From Actinomortierella ambigua (Eukaryota; Mortierellomycota; Mortierellomycetes; Mortierellales; Mortierellaceae), in assembly GCA_016098155.1 (NCBI GenBank), contig JAAAJB010000565.1:1-22563 (forward strand): a stretch of 22,563 bases of DNA. The letters are read 5' to 3'. The notes beneath the pieces were generated by a model, which was not told the origin of the DNA, did no database searches, and saw only the letters and a list, made by a program, of their open reading frames with translations. The position numbers and the translations under genes were made by a program. The stretch's first letter is position 1; every line of letters begins with the position of its first letter. Below are positions 9,080-19,475 of this stretch, in pieces.

Positions 9080-9700
9080 ACGGCCTTGACACTTTTGTCA
9101 CTTCAGCCGCGTCATGACGCTCGTTGGGGGTCCTTTCTCCAACATTATTCCACCCACCCGCCTCCCGGTACTCAGCCGCAGCATCGTTCTTGTAGGCCCT
9201 CGCATTCCCCATCCTTGACAAGAGACATCGCCACAAAGTTGTCCGTAACGGCCATGAACGGCATAGATCAGTTGGCTACGGTCTCCCATATGACCGTGCC
9301 CGTGCAAATACTTGTCCGACTTGGTCGAATGCACAGGCCACTTTGCAAACAGCTCAGGAGCCATCCAGCGTCACGATGCCCTAGTGATGCTCTGTTGATC
9401 TGGAGGCACGAGTGGTCTTGACGGGGGCACATTCAAAGTCGCAGAGCTTGACCCCTCTCCATGGTCCAAGAGAGCAGCACATTGTCGCTCTTGAGATCCC
9501 GGTGCAGCACATTTTTCGAATGAATGTATGCCAGAGCACACGCAAATCCATTGAGCAAGATGTTCACGGGCTGGCCAGTCCCAAGTCGCCGTTGTCGACG
9601 ACAGATCTGAGACGCCCTTGACGGGGCAGAGGAATCCATGATCAATAGGCTGAAAGCACATCTGCAAAAAAATGTGTACGATTCAGTGTCATCCTGACTT
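9080..9700 (-). pseudogene. Protein kinase pseudogene (TKL/Ser-Thr type), C-lobe only
   Basis: The minus strand preserves the kinase subdomains in order but in different frames. PIDHGFL (hinge-like) is followed by ACALAYIHSKNVLHRDLKSD and NVLL (catalytic loop HRDLKSDN). Next, in a shifted frame, comes VKLCDFECAP (DFG changed to DFE), ending in a TAG. Another frame gives WMAPELFAKWPVHSTKSD (APE motif), then VIWETVAN in a further frame, then MPFMAVTDNFVAMSLVKDGE. At least three frameshifts, a stop and the lost DFG glycine rule out an active kinase. The N-lobe (Gly-rich loop and ATP-binding Lys) is not found upstream to 10280. It is probably a dead member of one of the large fungal kinase families. 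Confidence 0.85.
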
Positions 9701-10280
9701 TGAGCATGTGGTGACCGATAAGGGTGTTGCAGAGGATAATAAAAAAGAGTAGTAATGTGTCGACGAGTGATAGGCTCCTCATCGCTGGAGTGATTCTTTG
9801 TATGCACGGAGACATTTAATCCTCGCTATCTTGGAATGAAATGATGGGCGTCTAACCCGGGGCCATGGTGGTGCACTAAGAGGTAAATAAAAGATGGAGA
9901 GTTGCAAGAGGGCGAATAGGTGAGGGGAAGAGAAGGAAAGGAAAGACAAGATAGGTGGAGGACATTGAAGTGCGGGAGTGGAAAAGGCAGAAGCGGAAGA
10001 AAAAGATGGGGGTGAATGTGCGAGACATGAGTTATGTACAGAGAGGCAACCGTTGGGGTACACATGGATCGCCAGCCAATTATAATTGCGTTGTGCAAAG
10101 TTAAAGATCCGGGGGGGATGATTAGGCCGATCTGTACTGTACCTTACCAGGACCCCTGTGCTCGGGGAGTGAGTGCACTCCTTTTTGTTTTCTTATCCTT
10201 TTCTATTATCCCTCACAAGCTGACCACTCCTTTCATCTTCATCCATCTCCCTAACCATCCACTTCCTTTCCTCCACCGAC
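9701..10280. other. Intergenic, upstream flank of arsH
   Basis: About 9880-10010 is purine-rich on the plus strand (GGAAGAGAAGGAAAGGAAAG). The 100 bases before the arsH ATG are pyrimidine-rich (CCTTTTCTATTATCCCTC, CTTCCTTTCCTCCACC), consistent with a fungal promoter/5' leader. No recognisable operator. Confidence 0.45.
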
Positions 10281-11012
10281 ATGCAACGCTACAAAGCATT
10301 CCGTCTGTTGAAAAACGCATCAGAAGACTGGGTGTCCAAGCTTGATCTCTCTTCACTCCAAACGTTTGGAAAGAGTAGCGCTCCTATCAATGTCCTTGTT
10401 CTCTACGGCTCCTTGAGAGAGAGATCGTTTTCTCGTCTGCTCGCATACGAATTTGCACGGATCCTTGACCGTCTTGGCGCCGACGTCCGAGTCTTTGATC
10501 CTGCTGGTTTGCCCGTGAAGGACGGGGTGTCAGAAAACCATCCCAAAGTGCAAGAGCTTCGAGAGCTCAGCAACTGGTCGCATGCACATGTGTGGGTGTC
10601 ACCCGAGCAGCACGGCAACATCACTGCGGTTTTCAAGAACCAGATTGACTGGATCCCGCTATCGCTGGGCTCCGTTCGGCCAACACAAGGGAGGACACTT
10701 GCCATTGCTCAAGTTTGCGGTGGATCACAGAGCTTTAATGCCGTCAATACTCTGCGGATCTTGGGCCGGTGGATGCGTATGGTTACCATTCCCAACCAGT
10801 CATCGGTGCCCAAGGCTTGGACTGAATTTGACGATGGTGATCGGATGAAGCCGAGCGACTACCGCCAACGGGTCGTGGACGTTGCCGAGGAGCTGTTCAA
10901 GTTTACGATCTTACTGCGACCACACACAGAGTTCCTTACCGACAGACATAGTGAAAGAGAGGAGAAGCTGAAAAACGGAAGGTTGTTGTCCCAGGCCGAA
11001 AAGTTGACATAA
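10281..11012 (+). CDS. arsH: ArsH-type NADPH-dependent FMN reductase
   Basis: Uninterrupted 243-residue frame with a flavodoxin-like fold and ArsH signatures. [19 protein letters not shown] (39-57) is the FMN-phosphate loop. Next are [11 protein letters not shown] (71-81), [20 protein letters not shown] (107-126) and the second flavin loop [17 protein letters not shown] (143-159). [20 protein letters not shown] (168-187) is the ArsH-specific C-terminal segment. ArsH enzymes use NADPH to reduce FMN and oxidise trivalent organoarsenicals, or act as quinone/azo reductases. The length matches the family. No intron is needed, and the first ATG follows a pyrimidine-rich leader. No other ars gene (arsenate reductase, ACR3, arsM) is in the window, so a role in arsenic resistance rests on family membership alone. 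Intronless structure could fit an old bacterial origin. Confidence 0.95.
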   Translation: MQRYKAFRLLKNASEDWVSKLDLSSLQTFGKSSAPINVLVLYGSLRERSFSRLLAYEFARILDRLGADVRVFDPAGLPVKDGVSENHPKVQELRELSNWSHAHVWVSPEQHGNITAVFKNQIDWIPLSLGSVRPTQGRTLAIAQVCGGSQSFNAVNTLRILGRWMRMVTIPNQSSVPKAWTEFDDGDRMKPSDYRQRVVDVAEELFKFTILLRPHTEFLTDRHSEREEKLKNGRLLSQAEKLT

Positions 11013-11220
11013 AGATGCTAGCAACAGCATCTAGTAGTGTATAAATGAAATCCATAATCTTACGGCCAAAGTCTTCTCGAGATCTCCTGTACCCTGTTCA
11101 ATGGGCTTATTGTTTGGATCGGTGACACTCCAGTCGACCATCGTTATTAAGAGACATAAGGTCAAGGCTTGCACATCCTATGGTCACAATTGAGCAGCAT
11201 GTCCTGGCCAGTTACAGGGG

Positions 11221-11494
11221 TCAGCTTGGTTGCCTAGTTTCGGCTAATTTCAATGCCATCCCCCAGCGCTCTAGCATAGCATCTCGCACGACTGGGTGGG
11301 CCTCATGAAGCTGGGTCAGTCCCAGCTGAGGTACCCTTGACTCTTTCATGGTTGTTGTGTTTGTTGAAGAGTACAATGCGGACATGACGTACTTCAGGCG
11401 GAATTGACGTCTCCGAAAGTTTCTGCAGTGCAACTATTAATGTTGCCACCAGTTTACAAACAGCAGGTTCGCGTCCTTGTAGGTACGAAGACAC
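11221..11494 (-). pseudogene. Frameshifted minus-strand gene fragment, family uncertain
   Basis: One frame reads SSYLQGREPAVCKLVATLIV then ALQKLSETSIPPEVRHVRIV, followed by LFNKHNNHERVKG, and runs into a stop. An overlapping second frame continues LHEAHPVVRDAMLERWGMAL to TGA at 11221-11223. The switch between frames suggests a single lost coding region. The alternating helix and RHVRIVLFN strand loosely resemble the C-terminal part of a macro domain, but this is only a resemblance. It points away from CAC2, whose start codon is 23 bases away, so it overlaps the CAC2 promoter area. Confidence 0.35.
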
Positions 11495-11516
11495 ATCCTT
11501 CCTTCATCAAGTTGCC

Positions 11517-14233
11517 ATGAGGGTCAAGGTACATGGTCACCATGCTGGAGAGCTCAGTCTAACACCTGGCGAAAGCATGCCTGCAAAGTTCAACCACTAG
11601 ACGCTTACTCATTTTGACACTATTTCAATTTTTGACCTGTACTTTCTCTAAACAGCCTCTTCAGATTCACTGGCATGACAAGCAGCCCATCTACTCGGCC
11701 CATTTCGAGCCAGGTCCCAAGGGGCGATTGGCCACTGCAGGAGGCGATGGCAATGTGCGAGTATGTTATTGCTCTGCTACACTTTTCTTGCAGAGAGCTC
11801 TTTTGGGCAGCGCCACTGCAAAGGCTGCCGAGAACTTGTTCAGGAACCGACTACTTCTCATTTGACTCACTCACACTACGAACTCTCTGCGTCTCTATCT
11901 AGATCTGGAAGGTGGTCAAGGATCAGGAGAAAGACTCGACTCACATCGAGTTCTTGTCGAGTCTGAATCGACACACCGCAGCTGTTAATGTTGTCCGATT
12001 CTCGCCAACGGCTGAGGTGATTGCTTCTGCGGGCGATGACGGCAACATTATTCTTTGGAAACCCGCTGAGAGCAAAGAAAGCGTCAGCCGATTTGACACA
12101 GAGGATGATGAGGACGCACGGGAGACTTGGCGTGTGCAGTCTATGATGCGAGGATCGCTCTCCGACATCTACGATCTGGCATGGTCTCCCTGCGGACGAT
12201 ACATCATCTCAGGATCGATTGATAATACTGCACGGATATGGGACACCAAAGACTGTAAGAGTCCCTCTGCAAGAATCTGGACCAATGGCTGGCCAAAAAA
12301 ATGCTAGCATGAGGTTCTCAAATACTTATGGCTTTCCGATTTATGTTGTTATAGCCAAGTGCATTCATGTGATTGCCGACCACCACCACTATGTTCAGGG
12401 CGTTGCATGGGATCCTCTTGGCGAATACGTGGCTACGCAGAGCAGCGATCGGTATGGGTCCAATGCCCCCTTTTCAATGCTCGACCACATCTTTTTTCTT
12501 TCTTTTGCTCGACACTCTCAGTTATTCACTACTAACACAATCTGCTTCTTCGTCCTATAGATCTGTTCAAATCTACTCGCTAAAGCTGGATAAGAACGGC
12601 AATGTTGTGGTGGCGAACCTTGGCAAGAGCACAAAACTGGATTTTTCAAAGTTGCGGGGCGCCAACAACGCAAAGGCAGAGGAGTCAAAGGCAATGGCTA
12701 CCACAACCTCCAACATGAATGGCGACTCGGGAAATAATGAAGCAGCTGAACAGACCACAGCCCCAGCAAAGTCAGGACCCAAGTCCTTCCGTCTCTACCA
12801 TGACGAAACGCTGACTTCATTCTTCCGGCGACTCTCATTTACCCCTGATGGATCCATGCTTCTGGCACCTGCTGGTCAGTACCGTGCACCGGTCCAAGCA
12901 TCAACCACATCCAACACAAAGACCGACGAGAGCACTGGTACTACACCCGCCTCCACAACTGAAATGGAAACAAAGAATACTGTCTATATCTATGGCCGAC
13001 GAGGACTCAACAAGTAAGTAGCGTTGGTTAGTAGCCCACGTCAGAGGGGAAGTGCCCAGGGTCAGATGCTAGGATATCTCTGCTCACACTGTCAAATTGC
13101 GAAAATTGTATCTTAGGGGACCCATTGCACACTTGCCAGGCCACAAGAAGCCTTCGATCGCCGTACGATGCAATCCAGTACTGTTCAAGCTCCGAGACAT
13201 CAAACCACCAAACAACCAAAGCAGCGTACAACAGGATGGATCGAGGCGGGCGCCATCCATGTTTGGTCTGGACTATCGAGCACTCTACGCCGTTGCAACC
13301 CAGGATTCAATAATGATCTATGATACCCAGCAATCGGCCGCGCTTGTTGTGGTATCGCACCTCCACTATGCCACGTTTACGGACATGACCTGGTCCAGCG
13401 ATGGATGCACACTCATCATGACATCGTCCGATGGGTTTTGCTCCATCGTCTCGTTTGAGGAGGGCGAGCTGGGACAGGTGCATCACCTTCCAGTCACTCC
13501 ACCGCCGACGATCAAGACAGAGGAGCAGTTGAATTTGGCCGCAGGCTTGACCAAGCAAATAGATGGCTTGACGGTCAGCGATAAGAAGGACAAGGCAGAG
13601 AAGAAAGAAAAGGGTGAGAAGAAGGAAAAGGCAAGCGCAGAAAAGAAGGAGAAGGTGGCTGTTGAGAAGAAGGACAAGGGCAAGGGTACAGCTTCGGATA
13701 AGAAGGGCTCGGCCAAGCGACTCTTCTCCAAAGTGCAATCCACCACCACCACCAATCCTACCAAGGGCTCATCGAGTAGTGTTACAGCAAGCTTGACTTT
13801 TTCCAAACCGGCGATCACTTTCGGAGTACGGCCATCATCCACCATACCTATGGGAGCATCATCATCATCGTCATCATCATCATCACCTGCTGCTGCTGCT
13901 GTGTCGGGGGATGTGGATATGGTAATGGCGCCACCCAACGAGCCCACCAAGAAGAAGCGGCGTATTCAGCCCACATTTGTCAGTGCCCTTCCAGGCTCGT
14001 CACCATCGCCATCACCGTCACCGGCGTCGACGTCCGCCAGCCCATCGACCAGCACTGCGAGCGCCCCGAGCTCAACCCCGGCTTCACCTCAACCTCTGCA
14101 TCATCCGCCGGCCACTGTGTCGGTCACCTCCTCAGTTGCCCCGGGAACACAGCCAACACCTCCTACACTTGGTGGATCAGGCGCCTCTTCTCAGAAGAAG
14201 CGGATCACGCCCATCTTTGTGCGCCCCCTATGA
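11517..14233 (+). CDS. CAC2: Chromatin assembly factor 1 subunit B (Cac2/p60), WD40 protein
   Basis: Six exons: 11517-11528, 11656-11760, 11903-12254, 12355-12451, 12561-13013, 13117-14233. All introns are GT-AG (100-142 bp) and the product is 711 residues. The N-terminus MRVKPLQIHWHDKQPIYSAH is typical of Cac2. Residues about 10-470 form the WD40 propeller (ATAGGDGNVRIWK, ASAGDDGNIILWK, SGSIDNTARIWD), and PIAHLPGHKKPSIAVRCNPV (342-361) is a strongly conserved CAF-1 B segment. Lys/Glu- and Ser-rich linkers follow (about 490-615). Two short basic motifs, KKRRIQPTFVSAL (about 619) and the C-terminal KKRITPIFVRPL, resemble the Asf1-binding B-box of HIRA/Cac2. The protein works with Cac1 and Msi1/RbAp48 to deposit H3-H4 behind replication forks. 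Exon 1 has only four codons; it is needed for a start that fits the family. Confidence 0.93.
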
Positions 14234-14389
14234 AGTCTCGAATAGGCTTTGAACCCCAGCCACGTACCAGTGAAATCGTTCAAGGATGACCAGACTCAAT
14301 GGGAAGTGGGGGCAGGGGAAGGTCGAACACGCTTGCCTTTCAACAAAAATCTTCATGGTATGACGCTGGGTTCAGAGCTCTCAATCATG

Positions 14390-14395
14390 AATAAA
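14390..14395 (+). terminator. Poly(A) signal, probably for CAC2
   Basis: AATAAA about 157 bases after the CAC2 stop and 110 bases before the BCP1 start. The CAC2-BCP1 gap is only 273 bp, so both regulatory regions are compact. Confidence 0.35.
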
Positions 14396-14506
14396 TCGAT
14401 TTCGAACATTGTGTACCAAATGTGACTGCTGTAGGCATTTTTTTTTTGGACGTTGACACACAAGGTCGAGCACGAGTTGTCAAAGAGTAACAACCAAATC
14501 AGCGAC

Positions 14507-16191
14507 ATGAGCAAGCGCAAGGCACATGAGAAGGAGGTCGAGGATGTCGAAATGGCAAGCCATTCCGATGATTCCGGATCAGATGGCGAAGGAGAGGTAA
14601 TAGTCACTGGACGATAGGGGGCTTCTAAGGGCAATCATTGAGACAACCTCTCACCAAAAAAAAAGACAAGGAGGATCTGAGCCACTCACCTTCAATCGCG
14701 ATCTCCTCCACTTTGCGGCGGCGACGGTGTGTGTATGTGTTGTGTATATGCAAAACTCATTAGGAGATCATCAATGTCGACTTTGAGTTCTTCGACCCCA
14801 AGGAGATTGATTTCCACGCGGTGAAGAACTTGCTGTCGCAATACTTTGCAAGCGATGCCATCCTGTTCCAGACCTCGGAGCTCTCGGACATGATCATCAA
14901 GCAGGCCAACGTCGGCACGACCATCAAGGTCAACGGCGCAGACTCGGATCCGTTCTCGCTGATGACTGTTCTCAACATGAACGACCACATCTACCGCCAG
15001 AAGAGCGAGGTCATGAAGCAGATCAAGCAATACCTGGAGGGCAAGGCCAAGTCCAACGACAAATTTCAGGCCAAGCTGAAGCAGCTTCTCAAGGAGGATT
15101 CAAAGCAGCATCTTGGCCTCGTCATCAGCGAGCGATTCATCAACATGCCCGTCGAGACAGCTCCGCCTATGTGGCGCATGCTCTCGGATGAGGTCAAGTG
15201 GGCGATCGAAGAGGTACGGACATCCTCTTTGAGGAGGAGGAGAAGGAATAGGTTGACAAAGTGAGAATAAGATGATGTCCAAGGGAATGTGGACCCAAAG
15301 GGGAAAAAAAAGATCCAAGGATGGAACAGAGTGGTCGGACGTAGTATGACGGACTACGGGGCACATATACATTGGCCTTCTGACAGATACTCGTGTATAC
15401 ATGAAGAATACCACTAACGTTCTCACTTTCCATCTACACAACTCACACTTTTAGGGCCTTCCGTTCAACTTTGAGTACTACCTGCTTATCTCACCAACAT
15501 ACCAGGAGGTCACACCCAAGATTGACCTTGATGACGAGCCAGCCAAGCCAACCAAGAAGAAGTCAAAGACGGTAGAGTGGGAGCAAGGGGAGAGAGAGAG
15601 AGATTCACGGAGATGAGGAAAAAGGGGGGGAGTAAAAAGAGTGTGATGATGGGAAGGATGAGTGAAAGTACAAGTACCAAGCCAGGAGTATAGAACGTTG
15701 TGTCCTAACTAACCCATGCATCGCCCTTTTCTCTCCCCCACATACAACCTACAATACAACAAACATACAAAAATGGGTTCACCAAAACGGCTTTCTGATG
15801 ACAATCACAACAACAAAATACATCTCTGGGCCCAACAATTGGTCGAACGGCGGGTGTGTGGCACGTTTTGGTCCCTTGTTTCCCTTGCCCACCCTCCCCC
15901 CTCCTTTCTCCTCTTTCTTTCTCTCTCTGTCTCTTGTGTCTCTTGGGTACGGCGGGTGGGGGTGTACCACAGAAGGAGGACCCAGCGACCTTTTTCTTCC
16001 ATCCCGAAGAAGAGCTGATCCAACAGTTTGCCGAGCTGACACAAGATTTCAAGCTGACGACGCCGCCGAGCTCGGCCGAGTCCAAGAACACATTCGAGGA
16101 CTATGGCATTGCCCCTGCACGGAGAATGATGTTGATCCACAAGGACAAGATGCCCCAGCTGGTGGAGTTGCTCAATAACGCTCAATGGTGA
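14507..16191 (+). CDS. BCP1: Bcp1/BCCIP family protein
   Basis: Four exons: 14507-14596, 14764-15213, 15455-15571, 15973-16191. Each is a whole number of codons, with GT-AG introns of 167, 241 and 401 bp, giving 291 residues (yeast Bcp1 is about 283). An acidic N-terminus (EVEDVEMASHSDDSGSDGEG) leads to the conserved core IINVDFEFFDPKEIDFHAVK, LLSQYF, GTTIKVNGADSDPFSLMTVL and HLGLVISERFINMP. Exon 3 adds FNFEYYLLISPTYQEV and a Lys-rich stretch; exon 4 adds DPATFFFHPEEEL and RMMLIHKDKMPQLVELLNN at the C-terminus. In yeast Bcp1 is a nuclear chaperone for ribosomal protein Rpl23 (uL14) and assists nuclear export of Mss4; human BCCIP binds BRCA2 and p21. Exon 1 includes only the acidic leader and gives the best start (CGACATGAGC). 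Ordinary conserved gene. Confidence 0.95.
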
Positions 16192-16219
16192 AGCTGAGTG
16201 GTTTTGGAATGGAGAGTAA

Positions 16220-16225
16220 AATAAA
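16220..16225 (+). terminator. Poly(A) signal for BCP1
   Basis: AATAAA 29 bases after the BCP1 stop codon, within an A-rich stretch. Confidence 0.5.
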
Positions 16226-16641
16226 TAGAACAAGTAATGGAAGAGAAAAACGAAAGAACGGATATACAGGGGAGGGATATGTGTGGATTCTAGATGGAAG
16301 GGTCTGCTGCGTGCTGAGACAAAACCCGGGAAAAAAAAAACAAGGGGAGGGGGAAGTGAGAGAGAACAACATGGCCAGGGGACTCTCCCCCCCCCCTCTT
16401 CACTCTACCACTCTATTGTAACAAGGGGATGAACGTGAATGCACGGGAAACTCACGGAAGGGTAACAAAGAACAGTAATGCAAACACGCCTGACCTCCCC
16501 CCTCCTTTATCCGCATCCGTTCTCTTCCCATCCAATCAATTGGAAATCCATCACGATAATTTCTGTTTGTCGCGTGTGTTTGAGTAACGACGACATGGGG
16601 CAAAACTCTAACGGCTTTAGGCACCGGTTTTGTTGCGCTCC

Positions 16642-16666
16642 AAAAAAAAAAAAAAAAAAAAAAAAA
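16642..16666. repeat. Poly(A) tract, 25 bp
   Basis: Homopolymer of 25 A. It is not preceded by a coding frame or poly(A) signal that would mark a retrocopy, so it is most simply a mononucleotide repeat. Confidence 0.95.
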
Positions 16667-17635
16667 GGAATGTGGTGCAAGGTCTCGGGAAATAGCCAAA
16701 GAGGCATTTGTCGATGTTTGCATCTGAAATTTTAATAATAAGTAATATTGGGTGTTATTGGAACTGAGCCTGAGACTCTCAAAGATTGTGAAAGGAGAAA
16801 AAAATGAAAGGCATGCGCCAAGGTAAGAAGCATTGGAGTGAAATGCACATGAGTTATTAAGGCATGACCCTCATGTGAAGTGTCTAGGTGTATCAAGTGA
16901 GGATATGGAGGAGACACCCGTTCCGTCCCCCTCTGTCCCCACACCTAGATCATATCTGTTGTAAAGATTGACCGGATTGTACACAAGGAATCTACGATAG
17001 AGTATGGATTGTGGGAGCAGGGAGGGTGGGGTGGAAGGAAGGAGAGAAGGACCAATTTATGAATGGAAGAGGAGCATGCCCCCGCTTCTATGTTTTGCAC
17101 AAAAATTCCAAAAAGTCGAGCTATCCAGCTGTGTGTTAAGAGAGAGCCACGGACACAAAAATATACAAAAAAAAATCCGTGAGCACCATTGTAAAACCAC
17201 ACACTCTTTAGACTACTCAGGAGGGATAGTCTAGTGTAAGTTCAAGAATGCTTTGTCAGACGTGCTCATATGCTTGAGAGACTAGCTGCAGTTGCTTGGA
17301 CAGTGAGCTCATAGGCCTCCATTTGGAGTCTGCTGTATGCGACAATTGGTCTCGTTGGTCGGCTAGATATCGATCAGACATCGCCCGGGGAGCAGCTCTA
17401 GGAAATGACGAATAGTTTATTGTAGACAGCGTTGGAGCACTGCAGAATAGAATGAAAAGGGACGGCCGAGATGGAAAGAGCGCAAAACAAGACGACGAGG
17501 CCGTGCCGTGCATGAGGAGGGCGAGTATTGAGTAGAAGAAAAAAAAAGATGATAGGTATTGACACGAGAGCCATTGACTTGTTGTCTATTCAAGGTCAGA
17601 AGAAAGAGGAAGACTGTGAGCGCATGAGTTTGAGC

Positions 17636-17654
17636 AAAAAAAAAAAAAAAAAAA
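17636..17654. repeat. Poly(A) tract, 19 bp
   Basis: Homopolymer of 19 A following GAGC, in non-coding sequence. Confidence 0.95.
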
Positions 17655-18073
17655 TCGGAGCCTTGGCCTCTCTCACAGTATGTGTGCTCCTTGTCACACA
17701 GTGGAACACAAGCTACAACGAAGAAGACAGCCTTGGGGCGGAGGAAAGGGAAGAAGGAAAGGGGATGTTTGTGTATTGTGGTCTAAGAATGCATGCTCTT
17801 TGTTCGAAGAGCTTTTTCCTTCCCCTTGTCCACTGCATGTCAAGGTACCTGAAAATGGCCTACAGGTGCAAGGGATGACGAATAGCTGAGCATCATCACA
17901 CATACACATCCATGGTGTGCAAGGCGCAGACCACGATTGTTGTGACCTCCCCTCAAGTGAGCCAACAAGGACGCGTGGTGGTGGTGGTGGGGGAGGGAGG
18001 GAGAGTCTGAGGCATCTTTTTTTAACCCCTGAAGACGAGGCAGAGATGCCAGGGGTTGGGGTAACCACGCTGT

Positions 18074-18560
18074 CTAGTCTTGACTCTCCAGCCAGAGCAG
18101 TTGGGCGATCTTGCGGAGCTCAATGACGCGCGACCGTTGACAAAAGAAAAATCAGTCCTCTAACCGCCCGAATTGGATGAACAGTCTGGCGATCACGCAG
18201 ACAACGATTCCCTGCATAGATGGTGTAGATAGTGAGTGAGAGAGTGGGTGTAAACACTCGCTGGATGAAATGGACGTTCCATCTGTTCTTCTGCGATGCT
18301 CGACAACATGTCTGACAGGCAAGCGGGCGGGCGGGTGGGGTGGGGGGGGGACAGACGAAGCGAGAGCGAGAGAGAAGGGGAAAAGTGGACAAGACAAGGA
18401 TACCATTTGCTCTTGCCCCCCTCGCCCCCCATCCTCCCAGAGTATATTCCCTCTTATTTCCGTCCACTCTGATTCTCACATCGACGCTCTCTGTCGATTG
18501 CATCAACCTTGCATTTCCATCCATCTGCCCGTCCTTCATTCTCCACACTTCAACTCATCT
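18074..18560 (-). other. Weak candidate for a small spliced gene
   Basis: Minus-strand pieces look like short exons but in different frames. One is MDGNARLMQSTESVDVRIRV (starting near 18530). Another is DMLSSIAEEQMERP after a polypyrimidine/AG at about 18310. Then comes GIVVCVIARLFIQFG after CTATGCAG at about 18212, and finally IELRKIAQLLWLESQD before TAG at 18074-18076. I cannot find a splicing scheme that joins all of them, and I recognise no family. It could equally be chance composition. Confidence 0.2.
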
Positions 18561-18924
18561 ACACGGCGTGGCAGAAGCATCCATCCTCTTTCCCCACGCA
18601 GCAGTACTCACGCCCCCCTCCCTTGACCTTCGACTATCGACCAAAAAAACCCCACTCGGTGCGTCTCACACATCAGAAACAGTATTTTTTTCCCGCCCTT
18701 TTTCTCTCCCCTCTGACTCGCTCTTCCACGTCTCGGACCTGGCGCCCCCCTTCCTCATCCCCGACGTTATCAAAAGCCCAGGCCCACTCGTAGCTCAGAG
18801 CAGACCCTGGGGCACCGACCCTGGTCGATGAACGCTGCCAGCTGGCCTGGAATACCAATGTACAAAAGTCGTCGTTCCTTCCAACTTTTGGCCATTGCGA
18901 TCCGATGCACGTCTCACATCGTGT

Positions 18925-19090
18925 GTGTGCCATGTCGTTATGGCAGGGATGAGCCAGTTTCACTGGAGGCATGGCTTCATGCAACAATGAAGCCTTCATG
19001 TGTTCGGCAAACCCAATCGGCGCTGCTGTCGACCTGAGCGGGTGTTTCAACACGGGGAAGAGGGAGTCGTGTTGGACTCGCTTCCCGGTA
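18925..19090 (+). other. Cluster of hairpins; possible structured RNA or leader element
   Basis: Five inverted repeats follow one another. GCCAT/ATGGC: 18929-18933 with 18940-18944. CCAGT/ACTGG: 18954-18958 with 18962-18966. GGCTTCAT/ATGAAGCC: 18973-18980 with 18987-18994, 8 bp perfect, 6-base loop. GTGT/ACAC: around 19042-19053. GGGAAG/CTTCCC: 19055-19060 with 19081-19086, with an inner AGTC/GACT pairing. The stretch is not low-complexity, unlike its flanks. It lies about 400 bp upstream of the PH-domain gene, so it may be part of that gene's transcript or a separate RNA. It does not match U1, U2, U4, U5 or U6 consensus motifs that I know. Confidence 0.3.
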
Positions 19091-19298
19091 CTGCACCTGG
19101 GAAGGTCGTTAACACCCTCCAATGATTTCATATACCAATCGGCAGTATCCCGTATCCCCACCCACTTGTCTTTTTGTCCGCCTTCTCTATCTTTCTCTCT
19201 CCTTTTTATCCAAAGGAAGCTGTAAGATAGTGTGAGAGAGTATCTTTTAATACGCCCGTGAAGAAACATGGCCGAATGGCCAACCAAAGGGCAGGACG

Positions 19299-19342
19299 GT
19301 GTTGTTGTGTTGTGTTGTGTGTGTGTGTGTGTTGTTGTGTTG
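19299..19342. repeat. GT-rich microsatellite
   Basis: Alternating GTT and GT units (GTTGTTGTGTTGTGTTGTGT then pure GT), upstream of the PH-domain gene. Confidence 0.9.
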
Positions 19343-19475
19343 TCCGGTGTCGCTCTCATCGCTTCTCTCATCGCCCTTTTTTGCCCTTCTTCTCTCTCAT
19401 GCTTCTACATTGTCCACCAACTGCCATCATTTCTAACTCTCTTCCCGCCCTCACCTTCTCCTCTCTCACTCCTGC

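Larger units (their letters stand above)
16226..18060. other. Long stretch without a confident gene
   Basis: It is composed of purine-rich and pyrimidine-rich runs, two long poly-A tracts and short open frames. The most protein-like is on the minus strand at about 17265-17440 (SDRYLADQRDQLSHTADSKW, then QLQLVSQAYEHV and a stop). It is preceded by a good-looking 3' splice site (TTTTCATTCTATTCTGCAG), but I find no partner exon and no family. I see no tRNA, rRNA or snRNA. Confidence 0.45.

Noticed and set aside
13307..13950. Minus-strand open frames antisense to CAC2
   Set aside because: They are shadows of the Lys- and Ser-rich coding sequence on the plus strand.
16642..16666. Poly(A) tract as the tail of a retroposed gene or LINE
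   Set aside because: No coding remnant or target-site duplication was seen next to it.
18673..19371. Long minus-strand open frame (232 codons)
   Set aside because: It runs through low-complexity ends (His/Thr repeats from the GT microsatellite, Arg/Glu-rich C-terminus), has no domain, and overlaps the hairpin cluster; GC-rich sequence can stay open by chance.
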